A stretch of DNA of 64,000 nt from Parasporobacterium sp. (GTDB lineage Bacteria; Bacillota; Clostridia; Lachnospirales; Lachnospiraceae), in the NCBI GenBank assembly GCA_017459985.1, contig JAFUBX010000028.1, forward strand, positions 52,601 through 116,600, read 5' to 3'. The position numbers and the translations under genes are program-made. The notes below the pieces were generated by a model, which had not been told where the DNA came from, searched no databases, and saw only the letters and a list, made by a program, of their open reading frames with translations. Shown here in pieces: positions 47,193 through 58,400 of the stretch. Position 1 is the stretch's first letter, and every line of letters starts with the position of its first letter.

Positions 47193-47825
47193 TTATGATT
47201 CCAGTGAGTCCCTGACAGCCGCAAACACCTGATCTGCCCGTGCGCCATAGGCCTGCAGCATTTCATTTGCCTGGCGGTTGATCCTGTCTGCAAAAACGCG
47301 GTCATTCATTCCCTTTGTGTTTATGAAAATATTCAGGGAAGCGGCCTGCAGTGCGCCTTTCAGGATCGATGCCCCGCAGCCGGCATCGGAAACGGCCAGT
47401 CGGGAGCCCTTCTGTGCAAATGTTTCCACCAGTTCAATGGCTTCGCAGCATTTCTGCATGATCTCCAGGGGGACCTGGCAGGCAGCCTTGCTGCATTCTT
47501 CCAGACGAGCGGCTTTGAATTGCTTCTGCTCTTCAGTTCCCGTCGGAAGCGCATAGGCCTGAGAAAGGGGCTCAAATACTTCGGCGTCCTGATTGGCCAG
47601 TTCGAGCAGTTCTGACTGCAGCCTGCTGCACTTCTCTTTCATCGTCAGAATCTCTGCTTCCACATCGGCGTACTTTTTCTTGCCGACGGTGAGAGATCCC
47701 ACCATATTCCCCAGAGCTGTTCCGACCGCCCCGCAAAGGGCTGCCGCTCCGCCGCCGCCGGGAACCGGCGCCTTGGATGCCAGAACTTCAATAAATTCGC
47801 TGCAGTTGTATTCGTGAATATTCAT
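47193..47825 (-). CDS. fchA: Cyclodeaminase/cyclohydrolase family protein (FchA-like)
   Basis: The 210-residue protein matches formimidoyl-THF cyclodeaminase / methenyl-THF cyclohydrolase: VPGGGGAAALCGAVGTALGNMVGSLT at the start, then a helical bundle and SDAGCGASILKGALQAASLN. FchA-type enzymes make formyl-THF from methenyl-THF. AAAGGA precedes the ATG. A corrinoid protein gene lies just upstream on the same strand, but a strong hairpin separates them. Confidence 0.9.
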   Translation of the reverse strand: MNIHEYNCSEFIEVLASKAPVPGGGGAAALCGAVGTALGNMVGSLTVGKKKYADVEAEILTMKEKCSRLQSELLELANQDAEVFEPLSQAYALPTGTEEQKQFKAARLEECSKAACQVPLEIMQKCCEAIELVETFAQKGSRLAVSDAGCGASILKGALQAASLNIFINTKGMNDRVFADRINRQANEMLQAYGARADQVFAAVRDSLES

Positions 47826-47916
47826 GTTGTTTCCTTTCCCGGTAATTCATATTACGCGTCTTTCTTCCACAAGGAACGTTTTTAAATGCCGCTGCCAGAT
47901 CACTTATGTTATATCT

Positions 47917-47976
47917 ATAAAAACAGGAGCAGCGCGGAATGCAGATCTTCTGCATGTCACATCCCACTGCTCCTGT
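47917..47976 (-). terminator. Long branched terminator after the corrinoid protein gene
   Basis: ACAGGAGCAG (47923-47932) pairs with CTGCTCCTGT (47967-47976). Inside it ATGCAGA and TCTGCAT (47939-47955) form a second stem. Minus-strand Ts follow. Confidence 0.75.
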
Positions 47977-48021
47977 CTCCTCTGAATCAGTAATAAACGG
48001 ATCCGCTGTAATCGTCCTCGA

Positions 48022-48654
48022 TTATGCTACGGCGGCCTTCGCAGCCTCAGCTGCAGCAGCGGCATCCTCTGTATAGATATCAGCGCCGATCTCATCCGCA
48101 AATTCCTGGGTCACCGGTGCGCCTCCGACCATGATCTTGAACTGTGAACGGTTCGGGAGCTGGTTGAGAGCTTCCACAGTCTCGCGAAGTGCGGGCATCG
48201 TCGTGGTCAGAAGTGCGGATAATCCAACCAGTTTCACATCCGGATCCGAAACGCCTTCGATGTATTTCTCCTTCGGCACATCCACCCCGAGATCGATCAT
48301 CTCAAATCCTGCGGATTCGATCATCATGCTGACGAGGTTTTTGCCGATGTCATGAAGGTCACCCTGAACGGTTCCGATGATCATCTTGCCCTTCACTGCG
48401 GCACTGCTGTCACCCAGATGCGGTTTGACAACCTCAACGCCCTTTTTCATGGCACGTGCTGCAACAAGCATTTCGGGAACGAAGATCTCGTTGTTTTTGA
48501 ACTTCTCACCGATGACGCCCATTGCATCGATCAGGCCCTGATTCAGAATATCCATCGGAGCGAATCCCTCGTCCAACGCTTCCTGTACCAGGCCCGGTAC
48601 AACCTTTGCTTTGCCGGATTCAACGGCCTGTGCAATTTCCTGAAGTTTTGACAT
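48022..48654 (-). CDS. Cobalamin-binding corrinoid protein (MtbC/MttC-like)
   Basis: The 210-residue protein has an N-terminal helical cap (QEALDEGFAPMDILNQGLI) and a B12-binding domain with GDLHDIGKN, the DxHxxG cobalt-ligand loop near 105. The SALLTTTM and GGAPVT motifs follow. Such proteins carry methyl groups from methylamines, methanol or methoxy compounds to a second methyltransferase. ATG 48654 follows AGGAGG. No methyltransferase or activating protein is in the window, so the substrate is unknown. Confidence 0.9.
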   Translation of the reverse strand: MSKLQEIAQAVESGKAKVVPGLVQEALDEGFAPMDILNQGLIDAMGVIGEKFKNNEIFVPEMLVAARAMKKGVEVVKPHLGDSSAAVKGKMIIGTVQGDLHDIGKNLVSMMIESAGFEMIDLGVDVPKEKYIEGVSDPDVKLVGLSALLTTTMPALRETVEALNQLPNRSQFKIMVGGAPVTQEFADEIGADIYTEDAAAAAEAAKAAVA

Positions 48655-48729
48655 AATTTTTTCCTCCTGTGAAAAAATAATATTATTTAAAGGCAAACAA
48701 TTTGCCCTTATGAACTTATTCGGGGGCTG

Positions 48730-48819
48730 ACCTGGTCAGCGCATAATTATCTGAAGCAGATCTGCTCAGCATATAGTTATTGTGAAGTAACCTGCTCAGC
48801 GTTTAATTCTTATAATTCA
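48730..48819. repeat. Three 30-bp tandem repeats
   Basis: Units start at 48730, 48760 and 48790 and share (A)CCTGCTCAGCG followed by TAATTAT. They lie upstream of the corrinoid gene, possibly in its 5' region. No Shine-Dalgarno or reading frame is evident within. Confidence 0.7.
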
Positions 48820-48973
48820 TGTGCATTATAGAATATTATTGTTCATATTACTATGTAAAAATATGTGAATTTTATAAATTTATTTCAAATGCATCATTTG
48901 AGGAAAGGTTGAGAATCCGCTGATGATTCTCAGAATGTAAGACTGTTTCAATTAAAGCAGGGAAAAATCATTC

Positions 48974-49094
48974 GGAAGGTAATTTTTGAAAAAAACTGGG
49001 AACTCCATATGTTACCTTCCATTTTCCGGGCAAATCACCGAAAACCCGGAAGGTAAATTTTGAGAAAGCCCATAAACTCCATACCCGGCCTTCC
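48974..49094 (-). repeat. 74-bp repeat (47-bp palindromic unit), two copies
   Basis: Units 48974-49020 and 49048-49094 again start 74 bp apart and begin GGAAGGT and end CCTTCC. Orientation is the same as at 684-804 and opposite to 29383-29577. Confidence 0.88.
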
Positions 49095-49393
49095 GCACAT
49101 CTGTTAAATATCCGGGATTGCTTCGTGGCGGACGTGTATTTTCTCATAAAAGCATTGAAAATCAGGAATTATTTCAGAAAACTCCGGTAAATGCATCTTC
49201 CACAGCGATTTCTGGATTTAAGATGCATTTTAAGTGTTCTTAAAAAGGCACTTTTCTGTAGAAGATGCAGCAGGAAGTCTGTCACCAAATCGACTACCGT
49301 TCAAGCGTATATGCATCCCCGATACCATTCGCAGGCTCAGTTTTTCTGTATCACCCAGAGCAGTAAGACACCCGCCCAAAGTGCAGAAGATCC

Positions 49394-49459
49394 TGAAATC
49401 GCAGCATTGCGGGAATCGCAGCATTGCGGGAATTGCAACATTTCGGGAATTGCAGCATG
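49394..49459. repeat. 17-bp tandem repeat, about four copies
   Basis: GGAATCGCAGCATTGCG and close variants repeat directly downstream of the adhesin gene end. No function is apparent. It shares GCAGCATTGCGG with the pieces at 47130-47185. Confidence 0.6.
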
Positions 49460-49470
49460 ATCACCTGATA

Positions 49471-52400
49471 CTACCTTTCCCGGCGCCGGGGGTGATGCCG
49501 CAGGCGGAGGCCGGCGAACAGAATGCCTGCCAGAGCGATCAGGATTCCGCCGAGGATGGTGAATAGACGGGTTCCGGTCCCGCCGGTGAAGGGCAGCTCG
49601 TAGCCGCAGTTATTTTCTACTTCGATCAGATAGCTGCCGTCATCAGACGCTGTGATCTGCTGCGCCTCCCCGTGTTCAGTGATGCTTACGATCAGCTTGT
49701 CGTCCTGTTCTTCGATGGTCAGCTGAAGATCACTCCTCTGATTATACCCTTCCGGGGCTTCGGTCTCATGCAGGTAGTAAGTCCCATGCTGCAGAATTCC
49801 GCTAAAGAAGATGCCGTCTTCATACGAAGACACCAGATCCTCCAGCTCTATTTCCGTCTTTGTGCCGGAGGACGGGTCATTTACGAATCCTTTCGCAACC
49901 GTCGTGTGATCACTTTCGTAGACCGTAAATGCAGCGCCTCCCAGATGTTCATCGACGATTTCCCCGGTTTCTTTGTTGACGCCAATCTTTTTCAGAGTGA
50001 TCGTGACCGGCGAATAATTTCGCACTGTCAGTGTATAAACGACCGGGCCAGCCTCAGCAGTCCCTTCCTCATCCTCTTCAGACAGGGTCACGCCCTCGGG
50101 AGCTTTGACGAGGGTGATTTCATTCAGCGCACTGACGTTAAAATAAATATGCGAGGGCAGTTTTTCATAATTACCGGGAGCTGTTTTTTCCCGAAGCTCG
50201 TAAACCCCGGCCGGCAGCGTCTGATCAATCTTCGGAATCGTTCCATCCGCGGCTGTCACCAGGTCTTCATATCCCGGCATTGGATTCACATCAAATGCAG
50301 TTACGCCATCTACGGTCACCTGCCGGTGCAGCGCAAAATGCGCTCCGGCCAGATTACTGCCGGTATCGCCGTCGATCTTAACCGCACAGAAGCTGAGCTG
50401 CCGGTTTTTGATCGTGATCATCGGAGGAGTCTGGGTCTGTTCCTCCCCCTGAGTCAGAATATAATAGGCTTCATTCACGCCGGAAACATGGACCTCGCCA
50501 TCCTGATCCAGACGGATGTTCATCGTCTGTCCAAGACCGTGATATTCCGCCGGAGCTTTGGTTTCCTTCAGCTGATAAGTGACCTCTTCCCGCAGGTAGG
50601 CAACGGTGATCAGACCAGCTGCATCCGAGGTAAATGTGCCGATGATCGTTCCGGTGTCATCGGTCAGGGTAAAGACCGCTCCGGACAGAGCTGTTTCGCC
50701 GTCCCATTGGGTCTTACGCAGTAGAAGGCCCGGACGGTCATTGGTCACCGTATCCACCCGGACATTGGAACCTTCAGAGAGGCTTCCTTCCTCATAATGC
50801 ACGGTGTATGGGAATGAAGGGGAATCATCCCCGCTTCTTTGCTCGCCTTTCTGCAGCCCGGAAAGATCGGTGCGTCCGCCCTCTTCAATCGGCGTCACCG
50901 TCCCATAGTCCGTCACAACGCCATCGGCATCCACCGTCGGATTTGCTGCGGAGATGGTCACCTCCCGGATTACATAATCATCGATCGTGGTATTTGCCAC
51001 CGGAAGATGCTCAAAATACCAGTACAGCGACTGGGGATTGGCTTCATAGGGCATCTGCCGGACGGTCCCTTCCACCAGGGTCAGCACCGGGGCGGCCTCC
51101 TGCTCCTGGTCGGCTTCCTGATCCGGATCGGCTTCGGAATCCGGATCCGGGGCGGCCTCCTTTACAAACACGGCAAAGTAGACAGGCTCCCGCTCCTCCA
51201 TGTAGTCCGCGTCGGTCCAGACTTTGTTGACCCGCAGCCCCCAGCCCTTCAGGTTGCGGACAATCACATTGGAGTCCTGCCCGGAAGTGATCGTATCAGA
51301 TACACCGTCCTCGGCATTATTATCAGAGTCCTCGCCATTATACTGATATTTCTGGAAGGAAAATCCGTCCGGGATCTCCCAGGGGCGCTCCACCACCCGG
51401 AACTTTGTTCCGGCCAGAATCTGCCGGACCTCAATGGTATACTCCGCCGGGATCCTGGAAATCTGCCCGTTGATGGAGGTAGCAAAGCTGACAGCTTCCT
51501 TTTCCGCGTCAGTCAGAGTGGTATAATCCGTTTTTCCGATGGACACAAATTTCGGATTCAGCGGATCGCTGGCATCCCATCTGCAGTAATTGCCCGCCGG
51601 ATCCTTCACATGATAGGTGTACATATTGGCCAGTGCCAGCTCCGAGTCGGATTCCGTACCGAAATACAGACGGAAATTGAAGGTTGCCGAGGGATCGGTA
51701 ATCTTATTTTCTCCGGACTCGTCGTAGAGCTCTTTCTTAATGGTCAGAGTACGAAGGGCCTCCGGATCCACCTGGTTTACATAGTTCACCCGGGGGCGGT
51801 CCGCAGTCGTCGCCGGATCAATTCCATAATCCTTTCGGCCCGGATGTTCTTCCTGCGAAGTATCCACGATCGGGGTTCCTTCAATCTCCGAACCATTCAC
51901 ATAGACGCTGCTGTAAACCTCCGTATTGACGCCGCATTCTATGATCCGATAGGTATCGACGCCCTCCTTATTATCTCCGAAAATCGGGAAATTGATCACA
52001 GTCTTATCTCCGGGTTTCAGAATGAAGACATCTTCATAAGTAATGCCGTCGATTTCAATCGATTCCAGGAAAGTCACCGGGGTCGTTGTATCTTTATAGA
52101 ACACGTAATCAGTATCCTTATCCAGTGTATGTGGGACCGCATTGGTCAGCGAGTATTCTGTGCCATTCTTTTTATATTTAATCTGATAAGCAAATTCCGC
52201 CAGGGGCGATTCGGAGGAATCTACCCCGGAAAGCTCCTTGGTCAGCTCCACCGTTCCCGGTTTGACAGAGGCCAGGTTGAACCGCATATGAAGATTCGAG
52301 GCACCGGCTCCCCGCTCCATGTAGAAGATCCGCATGGTGTGAGTGGTATAATCCGGAAAAACAGTCCCCGGCCCGCCGAAGATCTCATTCAGATACGCCT

Positions 52401-55400
52401 GCACCTCTTCGTCGGTAGCGCTGTCATTTCGGGCGCGGTAATTCCCCTTCATGAGTTCCCGCAGCGTCGTCGGATTTCCGTTTACATTCACCGCTCCGGT
52501 CCGGAAATTGACCGATCCCGGCACCGCGCTGTGGATACCGCCCAGATCGATGATCAGCTCATCGTCTACATAAAGCCAGAAATCATCGTCCCCGGTAAAC
52601 TCAAAGATAATGTCGTGGCCCCAGTCATCCAGGCCGCTGGGGGTCTGGGTAAAGCTGGCCTCCAGTTCCACGCCGAAATAGCAGTCCGGGTTTTTGATCA
52701 GATACAGCTGTTCATTTTTCCGCGGATCGCTGTCCGGCAGCAGCTGGGCCGTCGTGGAATACAGGTTTTTCCCATTGATGGAGGCATAGATTCCTGCCTC
52801 GATGTCATTGAACGGGAAGAACTGGCCATGCTTCAGGGTCGGTTTATTACCGCCGGAATCATAGGATCCCAGTTCCTTATATACGACAAACTCATCACCA
52901 ACCAGATGGGCGAAGTTCTGGGAACTGTCAAACTCATAATATCCGGAAGCCCGGAAGGTGCTGTCAATAAACAGATGATTGACTTCCGCTGCTCCGTTGT
53001 AAAGTGTACCCAGGGAACCACCGGCCGCTGTCGGATACCCATCCGCGCCAAGATCCGTGGACAGCAGTCCCTGATGCAGCGTACTTCCTACACCGCCCTC
53101 GTCATTTCCCAGGAAATTACTCATCTCCGTCCGGGTTTCAAAATCAATGATCTTCATGGTGATGCCGTACTGGGTATGATCCACCGTTGCCACGGTATGA
53201 AGCACATCATCCACCGGAGCGTCTTCCAGCACTGCGAAGTAGAAGTCCATGGCCTCGGATCTCGGGCAGGATACGATCTGACCATTCTCCACCTTCAGGC
53301 CGGCATAGGCATAGTTCGCATCGTCCCAGGCCAGTATTGTGGAATAATACTGGCCGTAGCGGCGTCCGTTCATATTGATGCCGATAGGATCCCCGGCGAC
53401 GATCTGTCCGCCGGTGACCTGGGGAGCCAGGTAATGGTCGGAATAGGGATTATACAGCTCATAGTAATAATTTACCGAACCGTCGTCATTGGTATATTCC
53501 GTAAACTGCCACAGCATGGTATTGATGATACTGCCGACCCATTCAATGGAATCTCCGCTCTCAAAGCAGCGCTGCAGCGTGCCGTCATGATTGATGGCAT
53601 AAAACTCATATTTTTTTGTGGAATCATTCCAGCTCCGGGTATAGACGATAACCTTTGATCCTGTGGTGACGCCGGGATCAGCCACGCTGACCTTGCTGGC
53701 GGAATAGGTCATATAGTAATCGCTGGTCAGTTCTGAGAAATCCACCAGATTCAGCCACTCGCTGCCGGCGCCGCCTCCAACATTGAATCCATCATCCGTC
53801 ACCCCGCTGAAGGTCAGCGTGGTGGAGCCGGACTTCAGTGAAATCTCTCCGGCATGAATCCCGGTTCCCGGGGTCACCTGGATCAGGCAGGCATCATCCG
53901 GGGTACTGACCAGACGGAGTCCGTCTGCACCGATCCGCAGATATTTCGTGCTTCCGTCCTCCACAGTCGTCAGATAATAGGTATCTGTTCCCTGCCAGTG
54001 GAAGCTCCACTGCGAGATTTCACTGTCCTTGGGAACAAACAGCTTGTCTTCCTCATTCCCGGATCTGGTCAGGACCGTCAGAGGCAGGGCTGTGAGGGTG
54101 GATCCCGTGTTGGCCTGTGCCATCAGGGCCTTTCCGGCCACGCCGCCGTTCCAGTTCATCAGACCGTAGGTTTTGCCAAATGTATCTGCGTCGAGTTCAT
54201 AGGGATCGCTGTCCAGACCGGTATAGTACCAGAGTTCCACATTATTGTTGTTGTCATTGGCGCTGTTATAGGCACAGAACCGTGCCCCGCTGGCCCCGCC
54301 CTGCATATTCCAGTACCAGGCACCATTGCTGAACTTGAAGGTGCCGTTGCTGTTCTGCGTCACCGTGAAGGCGGTTTTTTCATTTTCATCTGAGGTCAGG
54401 TAGAGGCTGTTGGTCTGTTTATTATTCACGTACAGTTTCTGACCGTTGGAGTCATAGCAATAGGCATAGACCTGGGTCCCGTCTTCATCCGCCTGTTCGA
54501 AATAGTATTTGGCCGCGCTGGTCGGCGGAGAACTCTGGGCGGGTTTGGTCTTGGTGATTCCCATCCTGGTGTTGTCGCCGGTCATCGTATTCATATAGAA
54601 ATAACCGTCGGGATGGCCGATGCTGAGACCATATAAAGCATGATCGAGCAGATCCTGAATGGATTCGACCTTCTGCCAGCCGAGGGGAACGGGGTCCGGC
54701 CCCTCCACAATAGCATAGGCGGAAAAACCATCTGCCTGGAATTTTACGGTATCGCCTTCGACGGCCAGATCTGCCACCACGTCGCCTTCTATGGCATCGT
54801 CGGCAAAATGCACCACGAGGGTATTTTCCGCCTGCTCTTCTCCCTCTTCCTTATCCGCCAGTTCGATCTTCACGTTTACCGGCGCTTCGATCTGAACCTT
54901 ATTTCCGTCAGCGTCCAGGATGCTGATGTCAAAGAAGCGGGCGTAGGAAAATGCGCCGGACTCCAGTTCCAGTGCCCTTCGGGTCCGTTCCAGATATTCT
55001 TCATATTCGGTGGGCTGATCAGAAGCTTCCTCGGACTGCAGGATCTCTTCGGCTTTCAGGGAGGCTCCCTCGGGCACTCCTGCATCCGGCCCATAGCTGA
55101 CGCTGATCCTGTAGGCTCTGCCCTGTGCTGTGATCACAGTGGTCTCAATGGTTGTAATGATACCGTAAACGGAGAAGGAGCTGGCCTCGAATGTCACCGC
55201 GGTATCGGTATTTCCGGTCTCCACCAGGGTGGTATCCAGCGCCTCTACTTCCTCTCCGAAGTGAAGGGCCTGCACGTCCCCGGAAAGCTCCTCCGCCAGT
55301 TCAATCTTTACCTTGACACTGCTTCCCTGGACGGGCTGCACTTCGTTGCCCTCCGGATCGACGATGGTAATATCAAAGAACCGGGCAGACCGGACGTTTT

Positions 55401-58400
55401 CGGATTCGATGCCCAAAGCGTTCATGGTCTCCGCCACGTACTGATCGTATTCGGTGCTGGCGGCGGGCTGCGGAACGTTGATCGGATCAAAACCGTTGGT
55501 TGCGGAAGGCCCGGTGCTGCCGGTGGTCTGCGACTTATTCGAGGTCTGCGGCTCCGGGAGGATCTCCCGCACTACCAGGTCGGATCCTTCCGGTATCCCG
55601 GCGCTGTCATCATAAGTCACGGTAATCTCATAGGTTTCGCCGCTGGCGCTGATGACGGTTTTCCTGATCTGAGTGTTCTTCACCCGGATGGCGAACTCTT
55701 CCCCATCTTTCATGTTAACCGTCAGGACTTCTTCGCTGTTAAAGGGCTGGATGCTGATCAGCGCCCAGTCGCCGTTATCCACGACAGTGCTGTTGATCTG
55801 CTCGAGCTGCGCTTCTTCCAGCTCTTCGTTATATTCGTTTTCCAGACCGTTGGCATCCTTCAGGCTGTCCACGGTGGTATCTTCCTCTACTTTGCCGACC
55901 CAGACAAGGCTCGGGTCGGAGAACTCCACAGTCTCTACTTCCGCCACGAAATCTCTTGTGGCTTCGCTGATCTCAATGTTGTCGAGTAGCAGCGGAACGT
56001 CGGCCTGGCCCTCAGCGGATGCGGAGCCATCGGTCGCTGCGGCGTCTGTTGCTGTCGGGAATGCACCCGGGAAAGCGGTCTGTCCTGCGATCAGTTCCGC
56101 TGCAGAGGCCTGCGCTTCTTCCGCAATCCCAAGGACCTCCACGATGCTCTGCAGGCTGACATAGCCTCCCTCCGGCAGGCTGAAATCATAGGTATTTCCG
56201 TCAATAGAATAGGAGAATTCGCCCTTGAAAAAGACGCCGATTGTCAGATCCGGCTCTGCTTCCATCTGAATCTGATTATCAATGATGACAAACTCCATCA
56301 AAACAGGCATTCCCGGATCGGAATCACCTGGTTCTAGTGCGCCGGTGTCTCCTGCTTCTCCTGTTTCTTTTGTTTCTCTTGCGGTTCCGGCTGTCGGATC
56401 CATTCCAGCTGATCCTGTGCTTCCGCCAAAACAGACGACCTTCGGATCAAGGGCTGCAAGCGGCCGGGCGGATCCATTTTCCAGAAGCTGAAGCTGAATG
56501 ATGGTCGGAGCGTTGGCTATCTGCACACCAGCCGATGGTTCTTCAGAGGCAGATGTGGAGTTTGGCAGTTCTCCCGGCACCACGTGGAGTTTATAGAAAT
56601 GCGCTTCCGTGATCAGCTCATAGTCCGACAGGTAACTTTCCGAAATCGCGGAAAGATACTGCTGATATTCCGCACTTCCGGCAGTTATTTCTGCAACATG
56701 CAGTTCTGCATTCTCTGTCATTTTGGATCCCGGTCCGTAAGACACAGCGATCTGATAGGTTTGCCCATCCGTGGAAGTCAGGATGACAGGCTGCCTGATG
56801 ACAGAAGGCTCGCTTGTAGTTTCTTCCTCAGTGGTTTCTTCTTCGGTGGTTTCTGTCTCCGGTTCTTCCGTTGTGACAATCTCCGAAGTTTCCTCCTCTG
56901 TCACTTCTTCGGTGGTCGCTTCGTCTGCGGCTTCCTCTTCTGTGGTTTCTTCTTCAATATTCTCTGTCTGAGTCTGCTCCTCCTCTTCATCCGGATCGAT
57001 CAGATAATAAATAATGCGTTCTTCGGTTGTGGGTTCTTCCTCTACAGATTCCTGCTCGAAGGTCTCTTCAGGTAACTCCGGCTCATTTTCGCCGGTTTCT
57101 TCCTCCCGGGATTCTTCTTCCGCTGCTTCTAAATAAGACTCTTTCTCTGATGCTTCCTCTGTAGTCTCCGGTTCGCCGGATTCAGATTCTTCTTCCGTCT
57201 GCTCTTCGGAAACCGTCTCTTCAGAAGACTCAGGTTCGCCGGTTTCCGATGATTCTTCCTGAGTTTCCCCAATCAATTCTTCGACCAGCTCTTCCGAAAC
57301 CAGCTGCGTATCTCCGCTGGTCATATCTTCCGGAGTTTCCGGTTCTTCCTGAATAATTTCGTCCAGAATCTCGTCCAGCTGCGACTCCCCGGTTTCAGAC
57401 TCCGGTTCTGTTTCCTCGGAAGTTATTTCCTCGCTCTCTGAACTCTCCTGCCCGGTAGTGTCCGGTTCCTCCGCTGAAACTGCTGGAGCTTCGGTCTCGG
57501 TAGTGTCCAGCACCTCGATAAGTTCCGAAGTATCGGTCTCGTTGGTACTCGGTTCCTCTGCTGAAACTTCTGGAGTTTCTGTTTCCGGCTCCTCGGGAAT
57601 CTCTGTCTCCGTCGGGACTTCCGGAGTTTCAGATTCTGATTCTTCCCGACTCTCTGTCTCCTCCGGAACTACTGAAGTTTCTGTCTCCGGCTCTGCCGGG
57701 ATCTCCGTCACTTCAGGTTCTTCAAGGATTTCCGTCAATTCGGTTTCTTCCGGAATCTCCGTCAATTCGGTTTCTTCCGGAATCTCCGTCATTTCTGTTT
57801 CGGGTTCTTCGGGTGTTGTCTGGCCTTCCGGTTCCGTCACTTCACTCTCCGGATCGTCCAGCATATAGATCTGCCGGTCGGATTCGGTTGTTTCCTCCTC
57901 AATTTCTTCCGCACAGCAGAAAACACAAAGAGGATATCCATACTCTGTAACCTTATATGTTGCCTTTTCGATCCGTCCGGATTCATTTAACTCAATCCAG
58001 GGTTCTATTACGTTGACAGCCTGGGTTTCTCCGTAGATATCCTCCAGCTTCAGAATTTTTACATTTCCATAGGATGCTTTCGGATCAACATTCTTCGATT
58101 CTTTATAGTTAAAGTAAAAGGCGATTCTCCCGGACGGGATGGTATAGACGCCGTCTGTCTCAAACCAGACGCGATAGATGACCGGACTGAAAACCCGGAG
58201 TTCATTACGATAGCCATAGGTATCAAGCAGGTAGCTGACCCAATTATAAACGTCCCGGGCTTCCTGCTCTTCGCTGTCTTTTTTGATCTCTTCCACATGA
58301 AGTCTGGTTCCTGCCAGGAGCGCATGCTCCGCCTCCAGATAGGCCGTCACTGTGACTTCGTGGTTATCAAAAACGACCTCTGTCGTCATCTCCGGTTCAG

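Noticed and set aside
50839-53658. A plus-strand open frame of more than 900 codons opposite the adhesin gene
   Set aside because: It lies entirely antisense to a clearly coding frame with signal peptide, domains and LPxTG; its composition (His/Arg/Gly/Ile rich) is that of a shadow frame.
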